From Diplolepis rosae (Eukaryota; Arthropoda; Insecta; Hymenoptera; Diplolepididae): a stretch of 64,000 bases of DNA. Positions 38,132 to 49,829 of this stretch are shown piece by piece. The notes below the pieces were generated by a model, which searched no databases, was not told where the DNA came from, and saw only the letters and a program-made list of their open reading frames with translations. Made by a program: the position numbers and the translations under genes. Location: assembly GCA_030998225.1 (NCBI GenBank), contig JAPYXD010000735.1, positions 372,001-436,000 of the forward strand, written 5' to 3'. Numbering within the stretch: position 1 is the stretch's first letter; the number at the start of each line of letters is the position of its first letter.

Positions 38132-39034
38132 ATAAATTCATGGTTTGATTCAAAATGTTTGTAAAGGATTAGAATATAGGAGATAATTAAAATAAGGATT
38201 ATCATATAAGTAAAAGACTTATCTCATAGCTTGCAATTCAAAATGAAGTAGTTCAGTAAGCAGCAGCACAAATTGAAAAATATTTAGAGTTCACTGTGAA
38301 TAACAAACCGGATAAAATGAGAAATCACAAAAAATTTTGCAAATGAACCGACCGGGAATTTTTATCTTTTTTTTTTAAAATTTTATCGTTAAAGAAGGAT
38401 GCCCAATTGGTTATTAATGACGATCGCGAACAAGGTTTAAACTTTGAATACTTTTCTGGAGGACTTTGTTACCGGAGTCTCTCACAGAATGATCTGAACT
38501 GTTTTAAAAGCGACTCGGGACATGTGGCTTTGCTGGCTGACAATTTTTTTTTTTTTATAAAGAAATCCTGAGAGGTTCTTTTCCTTCTTGAAGAAGACAT
38601 AATATACTATTTTCTGTGTTTCAAACTTTTTTCTTGTAAAATAATCTTTTCTCTTTCAAAATAGCCCTTCAATAATAATATTGCTGTTCTTAAAAGCATA
38701 ATTATCTATTTTTGTCTGAGGTATAATTTTTGTGGATGAAAACTACCTTAAAAACTGTTATGACTTTATCGAATTTCGATACCATAATATGAATAAGTGT
38801 AATAAAATTTCGGCTTTCCCCATTTTATAACAATTTTATATTCAATTTTCATTCAATTTTATGATTTACTCTAATGAAAAGTCTCTCAGTGTAACTTCAT
38901 AAGTATGTTTTGAAGTGGTTTGAAAAGATTCAGAGGAGTTAGAGGAATCGGGGTTTACTTAACTGCACCCTAAAAAGACATTACTAATAAATTTAAAGAA
39001 TTTGAAATCTTTCTGTGGAAAAAAAGACGCTTTC

Positions 39035-39105
39035 GACTGCGCTGGGATCCGAGCCCAGGTCTTTCGATTGCCGGTCAACTGCTCTAACCGCTGAGCTACA
39101 CAGGC
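39035..39105 (-). tRNA. tRNA-like sequence (anticodon position GGC), pseudogene or SINE head
   Basis: The minus strand folds as a 71-nt cloverleaf: acceptor GCCTGTG/CGCAGTC (6 of 7 paired, one wobble), a perfect D stem GCTC/GAGC, a weak anticodon stem with loop CCGGCAA, and a perfect T stem CTGGG/CCCAG. It has A-box and B-box-like words (TAGCTCAGCGG, GGCTCGGATCC). A T7 run on the minus strand at 39025-39019 would terminate Pol III. Position 33 is C rather than U and the T loop is CTCGGAT, so a functional tRNA is unlikely. A tRNA-derived SINE or tRNA pseudogene fits better. Confidence 0.55.
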
Positions 39106-39126
39106 GTCCGAAATCTCCTTCTCCAC

Positions 39127-39238
39127 AGGAAGATCTCCTTATATCGCCTAGTGGCTCAACCTTGCGGCTATAATAATTTCAAGTTAATTAGTTGAGTTTG
39201 AAATTTCTGCCACTGAGGCGATATCAGGAGATCTTCCT
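39127..39238. repeat. Imperfect inverted repeat of about 30 bp per arm
   Basis: The arms aggaagatctcctta...gtggc (39127-39155) and gccactgaggcgatatc...cttcct (39209-39238) pair around a 53-bp loop, immediately 5' of the tRNA-like sequence. It may be part of the same SINE or MITE. Confidence 0.65.
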
Positions 39239-41233
39239 GATGAAGTTTTAAATAAATTACATGTTCTCATTTCGTTTTAAATTACAATGCATTTCCACAA
39301 GTAAACGGAGCAAAATATTTGTTATAAATTACCAAACTATTCAAAAACGTATCATAAATTCTAAAGCTACGTATTCTTTTCCAATAATTCAATTTATTCT
39401 ACCATCCAGGTGGGAATTTTTATTGGTGGTTCAGTGTATTCTATAATAAAAATCCCAATAAATGTTGAGTTATTAGAAAAAAGTATGTTGCTCCAGAATA
39501 ATTCATGCGTTTTCAAATAGTTTGGTATTTTTTGAAAAAATAGTCTTCAGCATTTACAGTTTTTTCATTAGAATATTCTTCTTATTGAATCCTTGCACAT
39601 GCGTTATATAAATTATGGTATGTTATTAACTTATAATATCTTCGAAGTGGCAATTCCTGGAAAACGGTTTTTTTTAAATCGACTCTCTTGCAGATAATCA
39701 GACATTATGTCGACAAAAGTATCAAGCAAACAGGATACGATTTAGCGCGTGGAATTTTATATCGAATCGTGTATCTTGCTGGTTAACATTTAAATGAACC
39801 TGACATTCATGTTCTGTAATCAACTTTACTTATTGCTTTCATTAATTCTTATATGATTTCAAAAGTATTTGAATAGCTTGGGAGCCCAAAATTATAACCA
39901 AATCTTTTACGCACACGTAAAAGTTTCTTTAAAATTCGCAAGACTCGAAAATTGGAAGTTTTGTGGGAAAAGTCCTCAATGTTTAGAAATAATCGACGAA
40001 GCAGATTTATAAAAATGTTTTACGGATTATTGTTCACCAACACGTCGCGCTTAATTCTTGGTTTGTATGTAACTAAAGTCGAATATAATAGTTTTTTCTA
40101 TTCTCAGTGAGGATTTAATCCTATTTTAGAAATACTATCTCGAAAAGCGTAATCCAGCATATTCTTCCAGTTACAGTAAATATTCTCTCAAATAAGTCAA
40201 AATCAAATAACCGTCTTTTTCTAAATATTACAATACTTGAGAGAAAATTAATTTTACACTGAGAGAAGTCGTGTGTACCTAAATTAAATACATTTTTATA
40301 GTTGGACTAATTTTAGTTGAGAAAACTATATTTATGATTGGATAAAATCAATTTATGCTTGTTCTAACTAAGAGCGCATATTTGTTATGCCCAACTACAT
40401 TTTATAGTTCGTTTTGGCGTCAACTAAATTTTTGATTTTGTGAAATTATAAGAATCAATTGAAGTTGCAATAAGAGTATAGTTACTTGAATTTAATGTCT
40501 TAGAGTAATCGTTATTAATATACAAAGTAAAGGCAATCAGTAAAAATTGAATTGTTTTAACTATATCCAAGTAGTCTGTTCGATTCCTCAAAATTATTTT
40601 ATTATTGTATTTTTATGTCAACACTGTGTACTCAAGCAATACTAGGAACCAATTTATCAGCCGGAAAAAGCAGTTGTAAATATTCAGCTTAGATTTATAG
40701 AATAGTTGTAAATTCATAAAAGTATAGCCATTCAATTTTTAGAAGCTTAACCCTAGGGAAAACACGGGAATCGCCCTCATTGTAAATAGACATTCGAACT
40801 TTGGAAAGGCATATTTCAATTAAATTTAATTTTTAGGACCACAATAGTATATTACATTACAAGGGGCGAAACAGAGCATCATTGCCTAAGATAGTTTTGA
40901 ATGGATGCTTTGTGAAAAAAGGGTGATAAAAAATTTTTGTTAATAAAGTTTTTGACGACGTGACGCAATTTCAACCTCAAGTATTTCCAGTTTTGTATCC
41001 AATAAAGCCTAAATTATTATCGATTTCCAAAGATTCTTATTCTTCAATAATATACAAAAAAAGTGTATATGATAGGATTTTTAAATTGATGGTAGTAACA
41101 ATAAAGTCAATTGCAATTTGAAAGGAATTTTTGAAATTATTTTTTATGATGCAGTCTATAAATACTTTAAAATTTTAATATGATTTCACTATTTTTCAAC
41201 AGTGCATGCTCTACATGGAAATCGTCTGTTATA
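39239..41233. other. AT-rich stretch upstream of the SAM-domain gene
   Basis: No supported gene. It contains one more cactgagagaag word at 40257, like the end of the 36073 element, without a recognisable partner. Promoter and 5' untranslated region of the downstream gene may lie here, but I see no clear element. Confidence 0.5.
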
Positions 41234-42439
41234 ATGGGTAATTTTTTGGAAGACATCCTTCGAAATATCAAACTTTCAGCTTATATCGACGTTTTCAAAA
41301 GTATTACCACGTTTTATAATTCTTTTCTATTTCAAAAACAATTTTTTTTCCAGTATTGGAATAATTTTTTTTCATTCAATCTTCCAAAACTCGATGCAAT
41401 AATGAAAAATCATTCTTTTTGAAATCGTAGAATGAATCGTTACAAGAAAAAACGGAGTTCGTTCCTATAATTTTTTATTTTATTTTTTATAATTATTTTG
41501 CAGATTTTAATGTTGACGAAACAAATTTCTTCATGCTGTCGGATTCTGAAATCCATGTTTTAATAGACAACAAAATTCACGCATACCAATTTCTGTTGGA
41601 AGGCGAGCAACTGGTGATTGATCAGCACAAATCTCCGGAAGTAAGCGTGGTTGTCAGAATTAATTAAAATTTCCAAAAAAAAAACGGCACGAGAAATCAA
41701 CGACGTACAATCTTACACGACAGAAATCCCAAAGAATGAAAATCCCAGACCACTTCGGAACGATAAATGGCGTATTTTAAAACCATTTTCTTCCTTTATT
41801 TCATTTTTATTCATTATTTATCAGTTGTATTATTTTTAAATTTAAAATGAAGGGACAGTATGTGCATCAAATTTAGAGTGATTGTTTGTTATTTAGAATT
41901 TTGCATACTACAGTCACGAATTACTGTTAACAGGTCTTGGAAAATTTGCTTTCGCATAAAGCAGTCCGTTGGGAGTTATTGAAACGAAAAAAGCTTCTGC
42001 ATATCGATCGAGATAAATTGACAAAAATAATTATCGACTATCTTCTTGATAACAAAAAAACGTGCTGTCAAATTCTACATTTTGTTCTTTTTAATACGAG
42101 TTTCTCTAGATTTACCGAATAATTTTCACATTCCAGTTGCAACGCATCAGTTTTCAACTTTTGGGCTAATGAAATTGGAGCTCTTTTCAAGGACGATCCA
42201 AAAATTTACTTCAAACCGTACATTGCTGAATATCAGATTCCGCAAGCGGAAAAACTTGTTAGTAGATGGAATAATTAAAAAAAATTCCTGAAATCAGAGG
42301 AAAGTCAGAGAAGCATCGATCAGGCATCATCGTCCTCGAACAATTGAACTTCCGACTTGGAACTTTTCTCCCCTATGATCCAAATTCGGAGAAAAAATGG
42401 GCAAAAAGCTTTTCATTCAGGCAAAAGCTCAAAAAGCTC
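41234..42439 (+). pseudogene. SAM-domain protein gene, 5' exons 1-4
   Basis: Exon 1 41234-41300 (ATG; MGNFLEDILRNIKLSAYIDV), intron GT...AG, exon 2 41504-41640 (FNVDETNFFMLSDSEIHVLI), exon 3 41934-42061 (VLENLLSHKAVRWELLKRKK), exon 4 from 42137 (CNASVFNFWANEIGALFKDD). All three junctions are GT/AG and join in phase. Exons 1-2 resemble a SAM domain. The rest resembles a family of uncharacterised animal proteins annotated SAM-domain-like. In exon 4 the frame meets TAA at 42276, but homology resumes in another frame (about 42275-42439, GIIVLEQLNF...KSFSFRQKLKK). A frameshift in an A-run is therefore likely, and the copy is probably inactive. Confidence 0.7.
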
Positions 42440-42629
42440 CCAGTTTAGCAATTGGGTGATTCTCTGCGAGGACGCAGTTTTGGAAGCCCAAAATTTTGTA
42501 AACGAAAATCTCCTTTTTGTACGGTTTTTGTCAATTTCCTTTGTGTTTTTACTACTGAAATACACCCTGAATGTGGTCAAGCTAAAAGTGTCATGGTCTG
42601 TTCTTAGCGATAAAATCTTCAATTTTCGG

Positions 42630-44715
42630 TGCCACGGTTGTGACATTTTTCCTACTTTTGGTGCAGTTGACTGCTGTAAGTGGTTTCATAGAACGACAAA
42701 ATACATTCAATAACAAAGTACACAATATTTATTATATTTTTCTTAGAAAAAAAATTAAATTCACATGTTTTTTTACGTTGAATAATTACATGATAAATGA
42801 AAAGAAAAACCAAATTATTGCATCAAATCAAGCTTCGATAAATAGTAATCTTTCTTTCTGGTTTCCTATTTTATTAGCATTGGAAACCGACTTTTTCATT
42901 TTCGTAAAACAATTGTTGCGTGCGTCTTAAAAAGAAATTTGACAAATAAAATGAATTAGTGTGAAAGGCGTATAATGCTTGACAAGAATATTTATTCACT
43001 AAAATTTCTTCTTCAGTTTAAGTGAAACAGGAAATTCAATTTACTTAAGGCTCTATCAGCCTTAAGGAACACATTCTCATCATGACAATCGCGCTTCACG
43101 CTCGATTTTCTGTATACATTTCAGTAACTTTTTAATAAATGACATGATTAAAAAAATTTATTTTCTTCCAAGTCTCTGAAAAAGAAAAAACAATCGTAGA
43201 TTTTATTTAAAGAAACGATTTTGCAGAACAACGCTTATTTCGTATCACATATTTTGGTGAAAAAAATCGAATTTTTTTAATATTAAAAATCAAAACGAAC
43301 AACTTTGTAATCTTAAGTTTTTTTCGTATTTCACATATGAATGTTAAAAAATTGAATTTTGGATTTTCAATAGTTTTTTTTTAAATTAAAAAGAAAAATA
43401 TGCATCTTATGAAAAAATGTTACAATTTAAATTTGTAGGTATTTATGTAGAAAATAATATTGCATCATAACGTTTTTTCGTATCTCGTATAATTTGACTG
43501 GAAAATGGAATTTTGATATTGACTTTTTTCAAGTTTTAATATGCTGTAACATTTCTAATTTTGATTTAATCAAAAAATGTTATCAGAATAATTTGTAGAG
43601 ATTTATGAGCACTATCAAAAACCAGTATTGAAATTTTTGATTTTTTCAAAAAGTTATTTTCAAAAACACAAAAGTAGTGCTCAATCCCTCAATTATGATT
43701 GGATGTGGCTGGTTAACGAACTTGTCCTTACTTTTTCGGCTCCGATAAAGTGTGCCGAAGCTCAATTCAATCTGATAATTCTATCGAGAGTTATGCCACA
43801 CACGACCTACTACAGACCGACGGACAGACAGACAGACAGACACTTTCGTAAAAATCATTTTTTTCTGACTCAGGGGGTCTCAAAACGTAAAGATTTAATG
43901 AAAATTTCGAAAGTCATTTTTCACATAAAACCAATACCTTCTCATCCATGATGAGAATGTTAAAAAGGGGGGTTTTTATTTTAAAAAACAAAGTTGACCA
44001 TGAAAAGCTATGAAGGTCAACTTCAAGGCCAAAACGAAGGTCACCATTGAATTCGTCGTCAAAATTTACTTCAGGAATGACCTTCACTTTTTTGAAAAAT
44101 ATTTTACCTGAGGAAATATCCAACCGTCCCGGGACTTTTTAGACACCCTGCATAGTTCGTGCCACGGTTGTGACATTTTGATAGTTATTTGATCATTACG
44201 GAGAAGCGGTTTGAGTTAGGAAATTTTCCGAAATATTTTGAGGTCCTGCTAGCAACGTCAATAAAAAATAGTTAAATGCACGATAAGTTATTTGATTCTC
44301 AAAAGATACAAGTGCCACGGTTGTGACATACATTTTTTATACGTACCGTTTTTTGATATTTCTCGCGTGATACAATACACACAAATTTTTTTTAGACTGA
44401 CATATTGCTGTCAAAACGTACAGAGATCACTGCTGATTCGAATTGACAAATGCAAGGCGCAAAACAAAGCACGATACAAAAGAACCAAAATAATAATTCA
44501 AAGCATGTAATTTTTATCAAAACTGATGGGCACTTTTTAAAGTCGAGTTACGTGATTTGAAAAACGTGCAAAAATTACAAAAGCTTCAAATATTGCAGGT
44601 ACAATTACTTATTGCTGACACGTATAGGTCATTTACTATTTCGCGAAAGATTCAAGTCATGATCAGATGAAATTTTCAGGAAATCAGGGTTGAAGACATG
44701 CCACGGTTGTGACAT
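42630..44715 (+). repeat. Four dispersed copies of tgccacggttgtgacat
   Basis: Exact 17-bp direct repeats at 42630-42646, 44160-44176, 44313-44329 and 44699-44715. The outer two lie 180 bp inside the two 33-bp inverted repeats, but in the same orientation. Surrounding sequence is not similar. Confidence 0.9.
42993..43963 (+). mobile_element. Interspersed repeat with (GACA)n, copy 1
   Basis: Matches 51462-52560 in inverted orientation. Landmarks: cttaaggctctatcagcc palindrome near 43045, a gcgcttcacgctcg word, the gagttatgccacacac region, a (GACA)n microsatellite at about 43815-43842, and the end cttctcatccatgatgagaa, itself palindromic. There is no long ORF; it is a non-autonomous repeat of unknown class. 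Confidence 0.8.
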
Positions 44716-44881
44716 TTGGAGTGCATTATGTGCTTCAGAAAAATGAAAATGCATATCTGAAAAATAATTCATCGAGGTTAGTAAAATAAAAGTTCTTTGA
44801 ACGTGTTCATGTACTCAATCAGTTGAAAAATGCTAAGCTGAGCGTACAATCCTCAAAAAACACAAAACTGCATCCTCGCAG

Positions 44882-45599
44882 AGAATCACCCAATTCCTTG
44901 ACAAATATCCGTTCTTGAAAGAAGGGATTGGAATGAAACTTGTAAATATTTTATTTTCCCAATTGCTTGACTATTTAACTATTTTTGATTCATTATATTG
45001 TTCAAAAAACACTTAGAATTTGAAATTTTTTTTAGATATTTTTCTAAAATAACGTAATAATTAAAATATTCTTAGAGCTTTGTAATAATAATTAATGTCT
45101 AAGTAAATAGATTATGATCATACCTTTAAAATATTGAATAAATGTAGCTTGTATTTGAAAAAAAATTTAAAAATGGAAGAATTTTATGGAATATGTGTAA
45201 CTTCCATTCAACCTCTTACGTGCAACATATTTATAGTTATCGACATGAAAAAAAATTATTACATTATATCTTTATGCTTACATCTTACTAAAATTTGAAA
45301 CTGTATTTAAAAGCCATGAAAACGTTTTTTAATTGCAGACAATTGCGAATTTGGAACCAACTTTTTCGGAAAAGTTGAAAAAGGTACCGGAATACGGAAC
45401 TACTCAACAGCCTATCGTTGTCGCTGTTGGAGAATTTCCACAGCTCAGTTCATTCTACGTTCTTATAAATGACGTCAAATTCAAAGCGGAAGACCTGACA
45501 ACTGCAGTGGACCTCTGTTTTAAAAGTTTCTACGTACTGGGTGCTACATACCAGTTAGAATCCACCGTTGTTTGGCAATTTTTGCAGAACATCTATTAA
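44882..45599 (+). pseudogene. SAM-domain protein gene, 3' exons
   Basis: The penultimate exon (about 44882-44941) encodes RITQFLDKYPFLKEGIGMKL. After a GT...AG intron the last exon, 45339-45599, joins in phase 0 and encodes TIANLEPTFSEKLKKVPEYG, then PIVVAVGEFPQLSSFYVLIN, and ends WQFLQNIY with TAA at 45597. The final domain matches the conserved C-terminus of the uncharacterised SAM-domain-like family (P-hydrophobic-VAVG, FYV, then DL-F, then VW-FLQ). The exon is intact, which would suit a young pseudogene or a still-expressed, altered gene. An AATAAA at about 46018 could serve polyadenylation. Confidence 0.7.
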
Positions 45600-46569
45600 A
45601 TCCTAGTCGGGTAAAATCAATTTGATATATACCTAATTCACCCAAAGTGAATAACAATAAGCGTTACATAGGGAATAGTAAGGAGTTGAGTAAAACGTTA
45701 TCGACTGGCAATGGTATGGTTCTCTCAAATAAAAAAAAAATATTACCTCGAGCCTGCCAATAGTCATCCGGTAGATACATGAACAACTTACAAATACATT
45801 CACAACATTACGGACGTAGCCAATCATATTTCAAATTACAAATACACTTAAACATATAACCTTACATATATAAACCTAATAACAACACTTATATATAGTA
45901 CGATACGCTTTCGTCGAATCACGCACACGCTCGCTTACATTGCTGAGATATAAAATTTGGAACTTTCTTATATAGTGACTGCATGAGTTATTCAGAGCTT
46001 GTGAGAGTAAGTGCCGTCAATAAAATTTTTTAGCCTTACTCAAGTAAAAATAAATCAACTTTTTTCATAAATGATTAATAAAATATTTTTAAAAATTAAT
46101 ATAATTAATCAATTATTATAACTATGATTATTGATATATATAATATAATTATTAAATTACATTTAGTATACATTTTTATTATACGACGTATGAAGTTTAG
46201 TGACACTAAATTTTCAAATGTACATTAAAAAATTGCATTATTATTAAGAAGTATCTTGTATAAAAACATTTAAAAGAAGGTTCTTTTATTTTCTGCGTTT
46301 TATATTTTCAAAATATGGATTTTACATTTGCGAATTCCAAATTATTATTCTGCATGAGTAATTTATGTGATATTTCATATTTTATGTAATACACTTATCG
46401 ATTTTTTTTCGTTTAAATTTTCATAAAATCAATTTAATTTTGAAAATTTAAGTTTTTCAAATTAAAAATTTTTCATGTGTGCCCAAGGCGCAGATTTTGT
46501 GATTTAATAAAAGATTGGTTTTTACATTCATATTCTGGACTTACATTGACCCTTAATTAATAATTGAAG
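45600..46569. other. AT-rich sequence downstream of the SAM-domain gene
   Basis: No gene seen. It holds a possible polyadenylation signal (aataaa, about 46018) and otherwise low-complexity AT-rich DNA. Confidence 0.5.
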
Positions 46570-46725
46570 ATATATGTTGATGTTGGTAATTGGCTTTAGG
46601 GTCCAAGGTTGATAAAAACTCAGAGTTTTACATAATCAGACGTTTCGGCTCTGATCGGATGTATATATATATATATGTATATATGTATATGTGTGTGTGT
46701 ATGTGTGTATGTGTGTATATGTATG

Positions 46726-46757
<32 letters not shown>

Positions 46758-48811
46758 CACACATACACATACATACATACACATATACACACATATACAT
46801 CACGCATGCAATATATACACATATATATGTGCAATATACAATGTACATATACTATATAATATGCATACGTACATACACACATACATACATACATATGACA
46901 TGCACATAACATTATATATACCACACATATAAAATATTTTCAAATTCTTTAAATATTATTTCTTTTGGTATGAAGTGCAATCTGTAAATTTTATTTAATT
47001 TAACATTTTTTTCTTTGGCATATTTTCCTTAGAAATTTGTCCGCTGTGATACTTTTTTAGCAAGAAGAACTGAAAAATTGATAGTTTTTTTGCAATGACT
47101 TAGAACATAAAGAGTCCGTAGAGTTATAAAAAAGGCTTTTTCCCAATCGTGGGTATAGACAATGAGGCTGCTTATTCGGAATCTACACAAAAAGGCCATA
47201 AATTTTCATATAATATTGCACATAAAGTTTTCTTTGGTTTGAGTCTAGATCTAAAATTACCTATGTAAATATTTCTTATGTGTAAAGCAATGAGAATAGC
47301 ACTGTGTAAAATCCAGTTTTTTGGAAGTAATTTGCCGATTTTTTGGTTTGACAAGTAGATGTAAGAAAAAATATTGTAAAAAATTATAAGTTGTGTAAAG
47401 AAATTTAGATGCGATTGTACATAGAAAGAAAAAAAAATTTGTTTACATAAATAAAGGTATGAAAAGACGTAGAGAGCCGCGAAAAAAATTCTAGGAGTAA
47501 TTTTATCGAAATCTAATAGTAATGTCTTAGTGTTTAATGTGTAGTACTTTCAAATGTGTAGGTATGGTATTTTTTATTATTAAATTTGTGCACAATTCTA
47601 TCCAAATTTTTAAATCCTATCACAGGCTATATATAGAGTAAAAAAGGAGGACTAACCTTGATTAAAATTACGACTTTTTGTATAAATGTTATTATCCAGT
47701 TTTTTCTTTTTCCGTTTTTTGGGAAGACACATAACTTAGACTGCACACACCTCTCCCCTGGGAGGTTGACTCGTAAACTGAGTTATGTTTTGGTTTTTAG
47801 GCATGCATATTGGGATGAGAGTGGAGGGTAAGATTTTTTTCCCCTTTAGGGATTTTTTTTTTGGAGAAAGAAAAGGATGTGCTGGAGGTGGCTGGACTGT
47901 TAGGACAATGAGAAGACCATAAATTGTAACCGGAGACATAAAGGTTTCGTCGGCATATTTTGAGTGTTTCCAGAAAGTATGTGTATTTATGTATTTCAGG
48001 ACTTTCAGGATTTTTTAATATTATGAATTTTGAATGGAGTTAGGCTTAGTTGTTTAAGAGAGGGAGATAAAAAACTGATAAATTTTCTGTATCAGTCCTT
48101 TGATTTACAGAATGTGAAGTACTGGCTATGTGGGTCATTTCTAGAATCATGCGTTTTTTGTAGTTATCTGATTTGTCTATTATTGTGACTTCATCAAAAT
48201 TAAATTTGTGATCTTGGTGCCATGCGTGTTTCGTTAGGGCAGTCCATTTTTCTGGAGGGTTAAAGACATCTTTTTTATGCTCATGGATTCTGGTTTTTAA
48301 GGGGCGTTTGGTCGTGCCTATATAAGTAGCTTTACAATCTGAGCAAGGTATATTGTAGACGACATCAGCGGCATCAAGCAACGGGATTGGGTCCTTGGCT
48401 GATTTGAAAAGGTGTGATAGGTCGTTAATATTACGGGGAGCTATTTTTATATTAAATGGTTTCAAGATACCCGAAATTTTTTCAGTGAGTCCATGTACGT
48501 AAGGTAATGGTATGTACCTTGAAAGTTGACCCGCCGTGTTGGAGTGTGTGTCTGTGATTGTGTCGTTCTTGGGTGCTTTTTGTGTGTGTGCGTTTGTAAC
48601 AGAGGCTTTTTTCGAGAGGTAATTTAGTCTTTTTTGAATCGTTGAATTGATTATTTTTCGTGGGTAATTATTTTTAATCAAAGTCATTTTTATTTTTTGA
48701 ATGTTTTTTGTGTGAAAGCTTTTGTGTGCTAGAGTAATGCCTCTGTCGACTAAATTATTAATTATGTTGATTTTGTATTTGAGCGGGTGATGTGAATGAA
48801 AATTGAGAAGG
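46570..48811 (-). mobile_element. Third PLE family, left arm of a head-to-head palindrome
   Basis: Inverted match of 49059-51455. On the minus strand it holds the PLE ORF (48046-49020), a 3' region, and the outer end with a truncated hammerhead motif (46639-46660). Relative to the right arm it carries about 90 bp extra near 47670-47765, and its hammerhead 5' half is replaced by a (TA/TGTA)n microsatellite. Confidence 0.9.
46660..46910. repeat. TA/TGTA/ACAT microsatellite
   Basis: Long runs of tatata, tgtgtatg and acatacat. It matches a shorter version at 50880-51060 in the right arm. Confidence 0.95.
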
Positions 48812-49020
48812 CGGCCGGACCATGTTGGTTTCTGGTACCAGTCTGTTTTTATGTTTTCTCCGTCTCGAATAACGAGAACATCAAGAAAACAGATTTTGTT
48901 TTCCGATTCTTCTTCTATTGTGAATTGTATTTTATGGTTATGGCTGTTGAATGTATTTTTTATTGTGTCGATTTCGTTGACTGGTACCGCTGTTAATATG
49001 TCGTCCACATATCTGAAATA
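48046..49020 (-). pseudogene. PLE protein C-terminal part (RT YVDD end and GIY-YIG), third family
   Basis: Uninterrupted minus-strand frame: FRYVDDILTAVPVNEI (RT motif C), FLDVLVI, TDWYQKPTWSGRLLNF, LVDRGITLAHKSFH, linker YIPLPYVHGLTEKISGIL, then the GIY-YIG domain (VVYNIPCSDCKATYIGTTKR with downstream R and EHKKD) and C-terminus. The upstream end at about 49020-49030 cuts the RT just before YVDD, so it is 5'-truncated. There are no stops in 320 codons, which indicates a fairly recent copy. The protein differs clearly from the PLE at 15841-23346. Confidence 0.92.
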
Positions 49021-49022
49021 AA

Positions 49023-49829
49023 ATGGGACTTGAAATGGGAGAGAATCTATGCATTTCTGACCTCAATTTTCATTCACATCACCCGCTCAAATACAAAATC
49101 AACATAATTAATAATTTAGTCGACAGAGGCATTATTCTAGCACACAAAAGCTTTCACACAAAAAACATTCAAAAAATAAAAATGACTTTGATTAAAAATA
49201 ATTACCCACGAAAAATCATCAATTCAACGATTCAAAAAAGACTAAATTACCTCTCGAAAAAAGCCTCTGTTACAAACGCACACACACAAAAAGCACCCAA
49301 GAACGACACAATCACAGACACACACTCCAACACGGCGGGTCAACTTTCAAGGTACATACCATTACCTTACGTACAAGGACTCACTGAAAAAATGTTAGGT
49401 ATCTTAAAACCATTTAATATAAAAATAGCTCCCCGTAATATTAACGACCTATCACACCTTTTCAAATCAGCCAAGGACCCAATCCCGTTGCTTGATGCCG
49501 CTGATGTCATCTACAATATACCTTGCTCAGATTGTAAAGCTACTTATATAGGCACGACAAAATGCCCCTTAAAAACCAGAATCCATGAGCATAAAAAAGA
49601 TGTCTTTAACCCTCCAGAAAAATGGACTGCCCTAACGAAACACGCATGGCACCAAGATCACAAATTTAATTTTGATGAAGTCACAATAATAGACAAATCA
49701 GATAACTACAAAAAACGCATGATTCTAGAAATGACCCACATAGCCAGTACTTCACATTCTGTAAATCAAAGGACTGATACAGAAAATTTATCAGTTTTTT
49801 ATCTCCCTCTCTTAAACAACCAAGCCTAA
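49023..49829 (+). pseudogene. PLE protein fragment with GIY-YIG, third family, right arm
   Basis: The open frame nominally starts at 49023, but homology begins at about 49060 (LNFHSHHPLKYK). The first dozen codons come from the spacer between the two arms. The translation is nearly identical to the minus-strand copy (for example TEKMLGILKP against TEKISGILKP, TTKCPLK against TTKRPLK) and ends two codons later. It lacks all RT motifs and is truncated further downstream than its partner. Confidence 0.9.

Larger units (their letters stand above)
36073..38893. mobile_element. Inverted-repeat DNA element with TA target duplication, nested
   Basis: The ends are inverted repeats of about 40 bp: left cactgagagacttttcgtta (36074 on) and right ...taatgaaaagtctctcagtg (to about 38892), each next to TA. 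A second, inner pair of inverted repeats (37481-37594 and 38640-38757) extends the palindromic arms. The left arm is expanded by an inverted pair of PLE terminal repeats (36166-37245). No transposase is recognisable. Confidence 0.7.
42450..44895. mobile_element. Insertion with 33-bp inverted repeats, splitting the SAM-domain gene
   Basis: 42450-42482 and 44863-44895 are inverted repeats of 33 bp with one mismatch (aattgggtgattctctgcga...). The left end follows directly on the gene's exon 4 homology, and the right end runs into exon 5 homology. No transposase is recognisable. The interior holds a nested repeat (42993-43963), a cluster of AGGTCA/TGACCT words near 43990-44090 and four copies of a 17-bp word. 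Alternatively, the right repeat is genuine intron/exon sequence and the left is an inverted duplicate of it. Confidence 0.55.

Noticed and set aside
42357..42713. 118-codon and overlapping frames around the SAM-gene insertion
   Set aside because: They cross from exon 4 into the inverted repeat of the insertion, and the exon frame is a different one.
46590..46932. Several overlapping 70-98 codon frames on both strands
   Set aside because: They are translations of the TA/TGTA microsatellite (Tyr/Ile/Val/Cys/His runs), not genes.
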